Part shown: positions 50,796 to 59,177 of the stretch, one piece after another
Numbering within the stretch: position 1 is the first letter of the stretch
Layout of the letters: every line of letters begins with the position of its first letter
DNA from: Bordetella genomosp. 1
GTDB lineage: Bacteria; Pseudomonadota; Gammaproteobacteria; Burkholderiales; Burkholderiaceae_B
NCBI RefSeq assembly: GCF_002261335.1
Contig: NZ_NEVL01000004.1
Coordinates: 620,001 to 684,000, forward strand
Reading direction: 5' to 3'
Length of the DNA: 64,000 nucleotides
Position numbers and translations under genes: made by a program
Notes under the pieces: model-generated
Seen by the model: only the letters and a program-made list of their open reading frames with translations
Told to the model about the DNA's origin: nothing
Database searches by the model: none

Positions 50796-51140
50796 TTTAG
50801 CAGCGCGAGGCTGCAGGCGGATGACGAACCGCGCGCCGCGCAGGGTCATTGTGGCGCCGCCGCCGCGCCGCGCGGCAGGGGTTCGTTCGCGCATCGCGGC
50901 AGCCTCGCGTTGCGCCATGTTGGATTTCGTTTCATTCTCGGGCGCGTGGCGGGCCGCGCCTGGGTCAAAATGCAGCGCCTCCCCTTCGCCTCGCCTCTGC
51001 GCCACGCGCGGATGCCCGGCGCAGGCGTGCGGACGGGCCAGGAGATCCTGGAGGCCGCCGATCCCGATTGACGAGGCGGGGCCGCCGCGCCCCGCTTGCC
51101 CCTAAAATGTTGTGCTCGCAACCACGCGGGCCTCGAGGTG
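50796..51140. other. Intergenic region between the mntP leader and an exported-protein gene
   Basis: 345 bp with no supported gene. Open frames here are arginine- and proline-rich shadow reading of GC-rich DNA. CCTAAAATG near 51101-51109 could be a -10 for the next gene, and TTGACG lies at 51068 but too far for a standard pair. Confidence 0.4.
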
Positions 51141-51812
51141 ATGACAACACGAGCCGGCACGACCGCTAGAAGCACTGCCTTGATCCTGGCCATGACGCTC
51201 GCGCTGGCGCCGGCCGTGCCCGCGCGCGCCCAGCCTGCCGCGGCCGAGGTGCCGGCCGTGCCGGGCCCCACCGCCTGCGACTTCTACGCGTGGACCAACA
51301 ACGAATTGCCCTCGATCACGCTGCGCGCGGCGCCCGCCGACGACGCGCCCGCGATCGGCACGCTGCCGACCACGGGCGCCGATGACGCGCCCGAGACCGA
51401 CGACGACTACTACAGCGTCGGCTTCCAGGTGACCGAGGCGCGCGACGGCTGGCTGCACATCACGGGCGCCAACGACGACAACAGCACCAAGCCTCGGCCG
51501 GTGCCGGCCGGCAGCGGCTGGATCCGCGCCAGCGAGGCCAGGGTCGGCATCCAGTCGGCACGCGGCTATGCGCGCCCCGATCCCGCCAGCGCCCGCCTGC
51601 TGGACCTGGGCCAGGACTGGCTCACCGAGCGCGGCGCGATACGACAGATCCTGGCCTGCGATGGCGACTGGCTGCTGCTCGACTACGCGCTGCTCGTCGA
51701 CCGGAAGTTCGAACCCCTGCCGCCGTCGGAGCGCGTCACGCGGCGCGCCTGGTTCCGCGGCGTCTGCTCTGTCGAAGAGACCACCTGCGACATGCGCTCG
51801 GTCGATCAGTAA
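51141..51812 (+). CDS. Exported protein of unknown function, SH3-like
   Basis: A 223-residue protein starting at ATG 51141 behind GAGGTG. A signal peptide covers about residues 1-34 (STALILAMTLALAPAVPARA). The mature part begins with GPTACDFYAWTNNELPSITL and RAAPADDAPAIGTLP, a pattern like bacterial SH3 (SH3b) domains, then DGWLHITGANDD and GSGWIRASEARVGIQS. The C-terminal half has four Cys (LACDGDW, RGVCSVEETTCDM) that may form disulfides in the periplasm. No family is recognised with certainty. It is followed after 51 bp by another exported protein. Confidence 0.7.
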   Translation: MTTRAGTTARSTALILAMTLALAPAVPARAQPAAAEVPAVPGPTACDFYAWTNNELPSITLRAAPADDAPAIGTLPTTGADDAPETDDDYYSVGFQVTEARDGWLHITGANDDNSTKPRPVPAGSGWIRASEARVGIQSARGYARPDPASARLLDLGQDWLTERGAIRQILACDGDWLLLDYALLVDRKFEPLPPSERVTRRAWFRGVCSVEETTCDMRSVDQ

Positions 51813-51863
51813 ACTGCCTCACGCGGTTCGCCTGCGCATGGCCGGCACATCCGCCCAACCGGA

Positions 51864-53174
51864 ATGAAGAAGAAGATGCTCAACCACACGCTCACGACCT
51901 TGGCCACCGGCCTCGCCCTCTCGCTCGGCGCGCTTGCCGTGCAGGCCCAGCCGGCGCAGCTTCCCAGCCGCCAGCCGGCACAGCAACCCGCGCAGCAACC
52001 CGCGCAGCAACCCGCGCAGCAACCGGCCCAGCAGCCTGCACAACAGCCCGCTCAACAGCCGGCCAAGCCGCCCGAGGATCTCGAGCGCTACGGCCCGTTC
52101 TATTACCTCGGCCGCCAGCCCAGCCTGCTGGTCTACACGGGCGGCGTGGGCGCCAACGACCTGCTCAACCTGAAGAAGGCGCTGCGCGAGCATCCCACCA
52201 TCGAGACGCTGATCCTGCAGGACAACCCGGGCGGCCTGGTGCACATCGGCCTGGTGGTGGCCGAGGAAGTGTATGAACGCGGCCTCAACACCTACATCCC
52301 GGCCGACAGCTACTGCGCCTCGGCCTGCTCGTTCGTGTTCTTCGCCGGCAAGTACCGCGTGGCCGACGGCCGCCTGGGCGTGCACCAGATCTCCGCGCCG
52401 GAGCTGAGCGGCGAAGCGGCGCAGTTCGGCGTCTCCGACATCGTCTCGACTCTGCCCAAATACGGCGTGTCGGCCGACGTGCTGGGCATCATGTTCAGCA
52501 CGCCGTCCAAGAGCATGTATTTCTTCTCGCCGCAGGAGATCCAGAAATACGGCATCAACCGCACCGCGGGCGGCACCCAGACCGCGCAGGCCGACACCGC
52601 CGCGCCGTCGCGCGGCGCCCCGGCACAGGCCCCGGCGCAAGCCCCCGCCCAGACATCGCAGCCGCTGCCCAAGCAGCAGCCGTTGCCGCAACAACAGCCG
52701 CAATCGCAGGCGCCGGCCAACGCGCCCGTCGACAACCCCTACACGCGCAAGCCGCAGAGCGGCGCCACCGAGGCGCCCCCGGCCCGCCCGAGCGACGAGC
52801 AGCGCGCGATCAACGCCGCCGCGCTGATGATCCAGACCGGCAGCGCGTCCAACGAACAGGCGATGAAGTTCACGCGCGAGTTCTATGCCGACGAGGTGGA
52901 CTATTTCAAGAAGGTGCGGCCGAAGTCGGAGATCATCGCTGACAAGGAGCGCTATTTCGCACGCTGGCCGGTGCGCCGCTTCACGGTCGACCAGAGCTCG
53001 CTGACCGCCAAGTGCAAGGATGGCCTGTGCCTGGTGCGCGGCATCTACGACTACAAGGTGTCGAGCCCGGAGCGCAAGCGCGACGCGAGCGGCACCTCGA
53101 ACTTCACCTACGTGCTGAACCTGCGCGACGGCTACCGCATCGTCATGGAAGACAGCGAGGTCATCAGCCGCTGA
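51864..53174 (+). CDS. Exported ClpP/crotonase-fold protein with PAQQ repeats
   Basis: A 436-residue protein. Signal peptide at 1-29, then seven PAQQ repeats (residues about 38-65). The central domain resembles periplasmic ClpP-like proteins (COG3904): PSLLVYTGGVGANDLLNLKK, TLILQDNPGGLVHIGLVVAE, and DSYCASACSFVFFAGKYRVA, where the Ser of SACS is the expected nucleophile and HQIS may hold the His. A second Gln/Pro-rich linker (240-310) joins a C-terminal domain (MKFTREFYADEVDYFKKVRP, FTVDQSSLTAKCKDGLCLVR). The start ATG 51864 lacks a good site; ATG 51876 follows an A/G-rich stretch. Substrate unknown. Confidence 0.7.
   Translation: MKKKMLNHTLTTLATGLALSLGALAVQAQPAQLPSRQPAQQPAQQPAQQPAQQPAQQPAQQPAQQPAKPPEDLERYGPFYYLGRQPSLLVYTGGVGANDLLNLKKALREHPTIETLILQDNPGGLVHIGLVVAEEVYERGLNTYIPADSYCASACSFVFFAGKYRVADGRLGVHQISAPELSGEAAQFGVSDIVSTLPKYGVSADVLGIMFSTPSKSMYFFSPQEIQKYGINRTAGGTQTAQADTAAPSRGAPAQAPAQAPAQTSQPLPKQQPLPQQQPQSQAPANAPVDNPYTRKPQSGATEAPPARPSDEQRAINAAALMIQTGSASNEQAMKFTREFYADEVDYFKKVRPKSEIIADKERYFARWPVRRFTVDQSSLTAKCKDGLCLVRGIYDYKVSSPERKRDASGTSNFTYVLNLRDGYRIVMEDSEVISR
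51975..52058. repeat. 12-bp tandem repeat encoding PAQQ
   Basis: Seven consecutive 12-bp units encode Pro-Ala-Gln-Gln. Units 2 to 4 are identical (CCCGCGCAGCAA), and the others differ mainly at third positions. Copy-number change would alter linker length in frame. Confidence 0.9.
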
Positions 53175-53229
53175 CGCGTGGCCGGCCTCGCTCGCGGGCC
53201 GGCCTTCCCCCCGTTTCCCGGATCTCTCA

Positions 53230-54090
53230 ATGAAGCACACCCTGCCCTCCCTGCTGCGCGGCCTCGCGCTCGCCGCGCTGTGCGCCGCCGCGGCGCCCGC
53301 CATGGCGATCGACTGCGCCAAGGCGGCGAGCCCGACCGACAAGCTCGTCTGCAGCGACCCGCGTCTGAAGGAAGCCGACGCCGATCTGAACCGCGCGTAC
53401 GCGGCCCTGCTGAAGAAGGCGCCCGACGAGACCCTGCGCGACATGGTGCGCGACAGCCAGCGCCGCTGGCTCACGGCGCGCGACAACGGCCTGCTCGCCC
53501 TGCAGCAGCAGCTCGACGTGAAGCCGGGCGCCCGCGAGCTGGTCGACGCCGCGCTGGAGATGTATGAGTTCCGCACCGGCGACCTCGCCGCGCAGGCCAA
53601 GGACGGCACGCCCGAGCTGGTCGCCCGGGCCCAGGCCCAGCGCCGGTTCCTCGCGCAATTCAGCGGCGGCGACTACGCCGGCTATCGCACCAGTTGCGAC
53701 ATGCTGCCGCGCGACTACACCAGCTATGGCTGCTTCGCCACCCGCCATTACCAGAACGGCGACCGCATCTGCAGCGTGGACGAGTACTTCGCCACCAACG
53801 CGGCCTACACCTATCGCTACGTGGCCAACGTCGAGCAGGGCAAGCCCCGGCTGATCGCGATGTGCAACCTCAATGGCAACGACACCGGCTGCCCGAGCGC
53901 CAACGACAAGGTCGGCCACTGGACGACCAACCCCGAGGCGCCGCAGGGCGAGCTCTATGCCAGGGACCTGCCCAAGGTCGATGGCGAGGTGATCGACGAC
54001 GAAGACTACGCCTGGCTGCGCACCTGCCTGACCGACAAGACCTTTCCGCTGGCAGACCCCACGGCCTCCGGCGTGCCCGTCAAGCCCTGA
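53230..54090 (+). CDS. Exported LprI-like (DUF1311) protein
   Basis: A 286-residue protein with a signal peptide (LPSLLRGLALAALCAAAAPA, cleaved after AMA). The N-terminal domain follows the LprI/DUF1311 pattern: IDCAKAASPTDKLVCSDPRL, EADADLNRAYAALLKKA and SQRRWLTARD. Members include periplasmic lysozyme inhibitors. The C-terminal 150 residues add Cys-rich segments (TSCDMLPRDYTSYGCFATRH, AMCNLNGNDTGCPS, WLRTCLTDK), not part of the usual domain. It is co-directional with the ClpP-fold gene 55 bp upstream and ends at a strong terminator. Confidence 0.78.
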   Translation: MKHTLPSLLRGLALAALCAAAAPAMAIDCAKAASPTDKLVCSDPRLKEADADLNRAYAALLKKAPDETLRDMVRDSQRRWLTARDNGLLALQQQLDVKPGARELVDAALEMYEFRTGDLAAQAKDGTPELVARAQAQRRFLAQFSGGDYAGYRTSCDMLPRDYTSYGCFATRHYQNGDRICSVDEYFATNAAYTYRYVANVEQGKPRLIAMCNLNGNDTGCPSANDKVGHWTTNPEAPQGELYARDLPKVDGEVIDDEDYAWLRTCLTDKTFPLADPTASGVPVKP

Positions 54091-54112
54091 CCCGCGGGGT
54101 CCGGCGCCGCAT

Positions 54113-54142
54113 GCAAAGCCCCGGCATGCGCCGGGGCTTTGC
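54113..54142. terminator. Bidirectional terminator
   Basis: GCAAAGCCCCGGC, loop ATGC, GCCGGGGCTTTGC: a perfect 13-bp stem between convergent genes. TTT within the stem serves both directions. Confidence 0.82.
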
Positions 54143-54164
54143 TTTGCGCGCGCTGCGCGCGGCC

Positions 54165-54971
54165 TCAGTCCTGCCGGGTCTCGGCGGCCTGCTGGCGCGC
54201 GTAGACCACCATGCGCAGATGCCGGTCGGCATCGATGGTGAGCGAGGTGTGGTCGTAGACCTGCACGGCCCCGTCCACGGCGAGCCGCCGGGTGCCCTCG
54301 CAGGGCGCGTGCACCTCGTGCCGCCCCCACCACTGCTGGAACTCGGGCGAGACGCGGCCCAGCTCCTGCACCAGTCCCTGGATGTCGGCCTCCTGCGTGG
54401 CGCGCGCGTAGTCGCGGCGAAAGCTCGAGAGCATCTGCGGCCCCGCGCCGTCCCAGTCGGCGAAGCGCTCGCGCAACGCGCCGTCGGTGAACAGCAGCCA
54501 CAGCAGATTGCGGCGGCCGGGCGCATGGCGCGCGAAGCCGAACAGGCGGTCGGCCTCTGCGTTGAAGGCCAGCACATCCCAGCGCAGGTTGAGCACGTAC
54601 GCCGCGTGCGGCGCCAGATCGTGCATCAGGCGCACCACCAGCGGCGGCACCACGCACCAGGTCTTGCCGGGCTCGGCCGGCGGCCGCGCGTGGGCCAGCA
54701 GAAACAGATGGCGGCGCTCCGAGGCGTCGAGCCGCAACACGCGCGCGAGGCTGTCGAGAAAACCGGCCGACACGCCGATCTCGCGGCCCTGTTCGAGCCA
54801 GGTGTACCAGGTGACGCCCACCCCGGCGAGCGCGGCCACCTCTTCGCGTCGCAGGCCCGGGGTGCGACGCCGGCCGCCCTCGGGCAGGCCCAGCTCGGCC
54901 GGGCTCAGGCGTTCGCGGCGCGCGCGCAGGAACGCGGCCAGTTCATCGCGGGTTCGTTCCAGCGTGCGCAT
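54165..54971 (-). CDS. XRE-family regulator with MmyB-like ligand domain
   Basis: A 268-residue regulator. The N-terminal helix-turn-helix (residues 10-90) has the typical LRARRERLSPAELGLPEGG, RRTPGLRREEVAALAGVGVT and WYTWLEQGREIGVSAGFLDS. The C-terminal MmyB-like domain includes YVLNLRWDVLAFNAEADRLF, FSCRRN-like NLLWLLFTDGALRERFADWD and HPCEGTRRLAVDG-like segments, thought to bind a fatty acid or other ligand. It is divergent from an MFS exporter gene 44 bp away, and probably represses it. Confidence 0.9.
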   Translation of the reverse strand: MRTLERTRDELAAFLRARRERLSPAELGLPEGGRRRTPGLRREEVAALAGVGVTWYTWLEQGREIGVSAGFLDSLARVLRLDASERRHLFLLAHARPPAEPGKTWCVVPPLVVRLMHDLAPHAAYVLNLRWDVLAFNAEADRLFGFARHAPGRRNLLWLLFTDGALRERFADWDGAGPQMLSSFRRDYARATQEADIQGLVQELGRVSPEFQQWWGRHEVHAPCEGTRRLAVDGAVQVYDHTSLTIDADRHLRMVVYARQQAAETRQD

Positions 54972-55015
54972 GGGAGAGGATTGCCTTCAGTAATAGCATA
55001 AACGGCTAAATTGTA

Positions 55016-56254
55016 ATGGTCTTGCGAGGGCGCCAGAATCCGGGCTTTGCCGCCAGGAATCGTGCCGTGCCCCGCTCTCGTGATGTCTCCCCCTCTTCCG
55101 TCCCGCTGCCGGCCGTCGTGCCGCTGGTGGCCCTGGGCGCGTTCGCGCTCGGCATGGCGTCCTATGCGATGGCCGGCCTGATTCCGCTGCTGCAGAGCGC
55201 GTTCGACGTGCCGGTGGCGCTCGCCGCCCAACTGGTCACAGCCTTCACGCTGGCCTACGGCCTGGGCTCGCCCCTGGTGGTGGCGCTGCTGCCGCCGCGC
55301 GCGCAGCGGGCCGGCCTGCTGGGCGCGCTCGCGCTGTTCGTGCTCGCCAATGCCGCCAGCGCGCTCGCCACCGACTTCGGCTGGCTGCTCGCGACGCGGG
55401 CCCTCGCCGGCGTGGGCGCGGGCGTCTACCTCGCCGCCGGCATCGCGGCCGGCGCATCGGTGAGCCCGCCCGCGCGACGCGGCAAGGCCATCGCCGTCAT
55501 CATGGGCGGCATGGCCAGCGGCACCGTGCTCGGCGTGCCCGCCAGCCTGTTGCTCGCGCAACGATATGGCTGGGCCAGTGCCCTGTGGCTGGTGGCGTCG
55601 CTGGGCCTGGTGGCGCTGCTCGGCCTGGCCCTGCGGCTGCCGCCCCTCACGGCGGCGGCCGCGCTGGCGCTGCGCCACAAGCTCAGGCTGCTGGCCGACC
55701 GCGACGTGCTCGCGGTGCTGCTGGTCTCGCTGCTGGCCGCCGTGGCGAGCCTGGGCCTGTACACCTATCTCGCGCCGCTGATGGCCGCGCCCGCCCACGG
55801 CGGCGCCACGTCAGTGACGCCGTTCCTGTGGGTGTGGGGGCTGGGCGGCATCGCCGGCAGCATCCTGGTCGGGCCGCTGGCCGATCGCTTCCACGGCGCG
55901 CGGCTCGCGCTGGCCATCATGGCATTGCTCGCCGCCGCCCTGCTGGCGCTGCCGCTCGCCGCCGCCGTGTCACCCTGGCTGGCGCTGGTGCCGATCGCGC
56001 TGTGGGGCGCGGCCGGCTGGGCCTTGCAGGTGCCGCAGAACGACGCGCTGATCCGCGCCCGCGAGGCGCATGGCGACGGCAATCTCGCGGTGGCGCTCAA
56101 CGAGTCCGCGCTCTATCTGGGCAGCGCCATCGGCGCGGCCGCGGGCGGCATGCTGCTCGCGCTGCAGTGGCCCGTGGCCGCGCTCGCCGGATCGGCCGGC
56201 CTCGTGTGCGTGGCCGGCGCGCTGCTGCAATGGCGTGTGGCACGGCGCGCCTGA
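55016..56254 (+). CDS. MFS exporter (AraJ/YdhP-like DHA1 family)
   Basis: A protein of up to 412 residues with 12 hydrophobic helices. ATG 55016 has no ribosome site, whereas GTG 55067 follows CAGGAA and begins just before helix 1 (VVPLVALGAFALGMASYAMA), so the true start may be 55067. Motifs: PLVVALLPPRAQRAGLLGAL and a second-half LVGPLADRFHGARLALAIMA. The family exports drugs, sugars or amino acids. Divergence from the XRE/MmyB regulator suggests a regulator-exporter pair. Confidence 0.82.
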   Translation: MVLRGRQNPGFAARNRAVPRSRDVSPSSVPLPAVVPLVALGAFALGMASYAMAGLIPLLQSAFDVPVALAAQLVTAFTLAYGLGSPLVVALLPPRAQRAGLLGALALFVLANAASALATDFGWLLATRALAGVGAGVYLAAGIAAGASVSPPARRGKAIAVIMGGMASGTVLGVPASLLLAQRYGWASALWLVASLGLVALLGLALRLPPLTAAAALALRHKLRLLADRDVLAVLLVSLLAAVASLGLYTYLAPLMAAPAHGGATSVTPFLWVWGLGGIAGSILVGPLADRFHGARLALAIMALLAAALLALPLAAAVSPWLALVPIALWGAAGWALQVPQNDALIRAREAHGDGNLAVALNESALYLGSAIGAAAGGMLLALQWPVAALAGSAGLVCVAGALLQWRVARRA

Positions 56255-56362
56255 GCACGGCGTGCAAGCACGCGCTCATACGCGGTTGCCTCCTGTGACG
56301 AAGCGGGGTGGCGGGCGTGCCGTACACTCGTTGCGTATTCCGCCAGCCGCCCGCAACGCCTC

Positions 56363-57445
56363 ATGCCTCAGCCTCACGCCGACGCGCCCGATTCGCCGCA
56401 ACGCCCCGCCCGCCGCGGCGCGCTGCAGGCCTTGGCGGGCCTGGCGCTGGGCCTGGGGTTGCGCCCGGCCGCGGCCGCCTCTACCCGCACAGGAGCCTCG
56501 CGCATGCAGGCCTATGACCTGGAGATCGAACATCGCAGCATCCTGGCCGACGGCCCGCGCGGCCAGGGCTGGTGCTTCGGCCTGCCGCCCGGCATCACGC
56601 CGGCGCAATGGCCGCTCGACCCGACCAACGGTTATCCGCTCTCGCACGGTTTCACGCTGCTGCTGCCCGAGGCCTATCGGGCGCAGGGCAGCGACCTGGT
56701 GGCGATCTCGTTCTTCGCCATCGCGGTCGACCACAACGACGGCGGGCCGGCCGAGGTGAAGGAGGTGCGGGCCTTCTTCGACGCCTGGCGCGACGACATG
56801 CCCACGCCGACCGATCCCGACCTGCTGCCGTTCTGGCAGGCGCAGCGCCAGCGCCACCCGCGCCTGCATCGCATGACCGACCTGCTGGGCTGCCCGTACG
56901 CGGTGATCTTCCACACCCGCGCCGAGTTCGACGGCCCCTTCTGCGAGCCGCCCGCGCTGGATCCCAACCGCTACCGCGACCGCCAGCGGCCGCCGGCCTG
57001 GCTGCGCGTCGGCGCGGCGGCGGCGTTCTGGGGCTACGAGGATCCGCTGCAGGCGCCGCTCGACCAGGGCTATTACCGCAAGATCCTGGGCGAGGATCCG
57101 CAGCGCACGCCCGGCTACAACCGCGCGCTCGCGTGGACGCCGCGCCATGACGATCCCAACGCCGGACGCGCGCCGCTCGAGAACCCGCCCGCCGGCGAAG
57201 GCCAGTACCAGCGCGAGTTCTACTGGCAGGACGGCAAGCTCACGCGCGAGGCCTACCGCGAACATCCCTGGGCCAAGGGCCACCTGCCGAATCACATCGG
57301 CGGCACCATGCGGCCCGCCCAGTCCATCCCGGACGGCATCAGCCCGTACTACATCGAGTTCGAGGAAACGCTGGGCGGCTACAACTTCGGCTCGGGCAAT
57401 GCCTGGCTCGACCTGCAACACCTCACCTTCGACTGGAGCCAATGA
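56363..57445 (+). CDS. Uncharacterised protein, DUF1963-like end, possible Tat signal
   Basis: Up to 360 residues. ATG 56363 yields a Tat-like N-terminus (PARRGALQALAGLALGLGLR, then PAAAAS) but lacks a ribosome site. ATG 56504 has AGGAG eight bases before it and would give a 313-residue protein without signal (MQAYDLEIEHRS). The body has no enzyme motif I can name. The C-terminal GGTMRPAQSIPDGISPYYIE and LGGYNFGSGNAWLDLQ recall the end of DUF1963/YwqG proteins. It overlaps the Rap1a/Tai-like gene by 4 bp, which implies a joint function. The choice of start decides whether it is exported. Confidence 0.6.
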   Translation: MPQPHADAPDSPQRPARRGALQALAGLALGLGLRPAAAASTRTGASRMQAYDLEIEHRSILADGPRGQGWCFGLPPGITPAQWPLDPTNGYPLSHGFTLLLPEAYRAQGSDLVAISFFAIAVDHNDGGPAEVKEVRAFFDAWRDDMPTPTDPDLLPFWQAQRQRHPRLHRMTDLLGCPYAVIFHTRAEFDGPFCEPPALDPNRYRDRQRPPAWLRVGAAAAFWGYEDPLQAPLDQGYYRKILGEDPQRTPGYNRALAWTPRHDDPNAGRAPLENPPAGEGQYQREFYWQDGKLTREAYREHPWAKGHLPNHIGGTMRPAQSIPDGISPYYIEFEETLGGYNFGSGNAWLDLQHLTFDWSQ

Positions 57446-57843
57446 TGGCCCTCCCCGCCCCGCGCCGCTTGACGGCGGCGCTGATGCTGCTCGCCGCGAG
57501 CGCCGTCCAGGCGCAGCAGCCGCCGCGCACCTACAGTTTCAGCGGCGCCGAGCTGCTGACCGCGCTCGAGGGCAACATGCCGTCGGGCATCGCCGACACG
57601 ACGCAGCGCCAGCGCTATTCCTCGACCTATGCGCAGGCGTATATCGTCGGCGTGGCCGACCTGACGCAGGGCCGGCTCTGGTGCACCAAGACCGGCGTGC
57701 TGCCGCACGAACTGAGCGACCGGGTCCACACCTTTCTGCAGGACCAGCCGGCCAGCGCGCTGCGCGGCAATGCCGGCACGCTCACGGGCCAGGCGCTGCG
57801 CCAGGCCTTCCCCTGCGCGGCGGCGGCCACCGGCAAGCGTTGA
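57442..57843 (+). CDS. Rap1a/Tai-like exported protein
   Basis: A 133-residue protein with signal peptide (RRLTAALMLLAASAVQAQ). The mature part fits the Rap1a/Tai immunity pattern: YSFSGAELLTALEG at the start, a Tyr-rich YAQAYIVGVADL helix, GRLWCTKTGVLPHEL, VHTFLQDQPASALRG and the end LTGQALRQAFPC. The two Cys (RLWC, FPC) should pair. Known members neutralise amidase effectors of type VI systems in the periplasm, but many are solitary with unknown roles. It is co-translated with the preceding gene, which is not a recognised amidase. Confidence 0.68.
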   Translation: MMALPAPRRLTAALMLLAASAVQAQQPPRTYSFSGAELLTALEGNMPSGIADTTQRQRYSSTYAQAYIVGVADLTQGRLWCTKTGVLPHELSDRVHTFLQDQPASALRGNAGTLTGQALRQAFPCAAAATGKR

Positions 57844-57879
57844 TGCGCGGGGCGGGCCGCCGGCCCGCCCCGCGCATCA
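57841..57879. terminator. Perfect 18-bp hairpin holding both stop codons of convergent genes
   Basis: An 18-bp perfect stem (57841-57858 with 57862-57879) and a 3-nt loop. The left arm begins with the TGA of the Rap1a/Tai-like gene and the right arm ends with the TCA (TGA) of the DUF1963 gene. There is no U-run. Confidence 0.75.
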
Positions 57880-58908
57880 GGTCTGCTGATAGACCGCCAT
57901 CACCCGATCGAAGCGCCGCGCGGCGAGATCGGCGTTGCGGATCACGAAGTACACCGTGCCCTCGCCCAGCGCGTCGCCCGACCAGTCGGCCAGGTCGAGC
58001 TGCAACAGCAGCCGCCAATCGCGCGCCGCGCGCATGATGTGGCCGCGTTCGCGCTGCCAGGTCTCGCGGTCGAGAAACTCCTTGCCGTATTCCGCCACCA
58101 CCACGGCGCTGTAGCGCGGGTCGTCCTGCTCGGGGGTGGGGCTGCCCAGCAGCTGGTGGCGCTTCCAGCCGGGCGCGGGATAGGATTGCGCCAGCTCCTC
58201 GCGCATTTCCTCGTAGGCCTCGGCAAAGGCCTCGCCCGCGTCGCCAACGCCGTCGCGGCCATGGTAGTGATCGTCGAGCGCGGGGATCGCGGCCATCTCG
58301 AGCGCCGCCGGATCCGGCACGCCCACCGCCGCGTGCAGCGCGACGGCCCGGGGCGGGGCCAGGTAGTTGGTGCCCGACTCGCCCTGCGGCAACGGCTGCT
58401 TGTACTTGAGCAGGATGGCCTCGCGCAGCGCAGGCGGCAGCGCGGCGGGCCGCAGCGACTCGCGCGGCGACTGATCCCAGATCACGCGCGCCACGCGTTC
58501 GCCCGTCTCCCAAGGCCCGACCGCCAGGTCATAGAAGAACAGCAGGCGGCCGTGCGGCGGCAGGGCCTGGGCCACGGCGCCCTGCGCGTGCGCCTCTTCG
58601 AGATCGATCTGGCCGATGAAGGCGTACGGCAGGTTGCGCGCCAGGTGGTCACGCATCTCCGCGCCGGCGGAGGCGTTGCCGCGGCTGGCGATCGCCTCGG
58701 CGTCGGGCGGTGCGGGCGGCACCGGCCAGGCGCTGCCTGTCGGCAGATCGGGCGTGCCGCCCAGGCGGGACGCGCCGGGCTTCGCGGCCTGCCCGGGCAG
58801 CGGCTCGATGGCGAGCGCCGGCACCAGGGCCTGCACCACCTGCGCCACCTGGTGCGGCTCGAAGAATTCCTGCATCGCCTGTTTGGCGACCTCTGCTGAA
58901 TCGAACAT
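57877..58908 (-). CDS. DUF1963 (YwqG-like) protein
   Basis: A 343-residue cytosolic protein starting at ATG 58908 (MFDSAEVAKQAMQEFFEPHQ). The DUF1963 pattern is visible: KPGASRLGGTPDLPTGSAWP, PYAFIGQIDLEEAHA, GRLLFFYDLAVGPWETGERV, KRHQLLGSPTPEQDDPR, and the end WRLLLQLDLADWSGDALGEG then VYFVIRNADLAARRFDRV. The family is widespread, with no known activity; members often accompany toxin-immunity or contact-dependent loci. It is convergent with the Rap1a/Tai-like gene, sharing a stop-codon hairpin. Confidence 0.85.
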   Translation of the reverse strand: MFDSAEVAKQAMQEFFEPHQVAQVVQALVPALAIEPLPGQAAKPGASRLGGTPDLPTGSAWPVPPAPPDAEAIASRGNASAGAEMRDHLARNLPYAFIGQIDLEEAHAQGAVAQALPPHGRLLFFYDLAVGPWETGERVARVIWDQSPRESLRPAALPPALREAILLKYKQPLPQGESGTNYLAPPRAVALHAAVGVPDPAALEMAAIPALDDHYHGRDGVGDAGEAFAEAYEEMREELAQSYPAPGWKRHQLLGSPTPEQDDPRYSAVVVAEYGKEFLDRETWQRERGHIMRAARDWRLLLQLDLADWSGDALGEGTVYFVIRNADLAARRFDRVMAVYQQT

Positions 58909-59125
58909 GCGGCGGGGCTCCGGCGATTTCGTGAGAACAAGCGCGATGTTACCCAGGCAATGCGGCCTGGCAAGGCGCAATGCCATCGTGTGGAAGGATG
59001 ATTGCGGGCGCAACGGCCGTGCGCGCAGGGGGCGCGCGGCGGCCGGTGTGAGATACGGTTGCGCTTTTTACAAAAATGGCGGCGGCGGGCGCCGCACGAC
59101 GGTCGGGCCTCGGGGTTACGCAGGC

Positions 59126-59157
59126 AAAAAAAACGGCGCGGAAATCATTCCGCGCCG
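59126..59157 (-). terminator. Terminator of the iron-type ABC operon
   Basis: On the minus strand, CGGCGCGGAA, loop TGAT, TTCCGCGCCG, then eight T. It is 21 bp after the ATPase stop. Confidence 0.9.
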
Positions 59158-59177
59158 CGTTCTTCATGCACGCTTGT

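Noticed and set aside
50821-51105. Short plus-strand frames between mntP and the SH3-like protein
   Set aside because: No ribosome site, Arg/Pro-rich composition and overlap with other shadow frames.
51975-52058. CRISPR-like array
   Set aside because: The 12-bp units are contiguous without spacers and encode PAQQ in frame inside an exported protein.
53227-54657. 476-codon minus-strand open frame under the LprI-like gene
   Set aside because: It runs through a strong terminator and two real genes, and has no recognisable domain.
57442-57843. Firm call of a type VI immunity protein
   Set aside because: The fold pattern fits Rap1a/Tai, but no type VI genes or amidase effector are in the window, so only the family resemblance is claimed.
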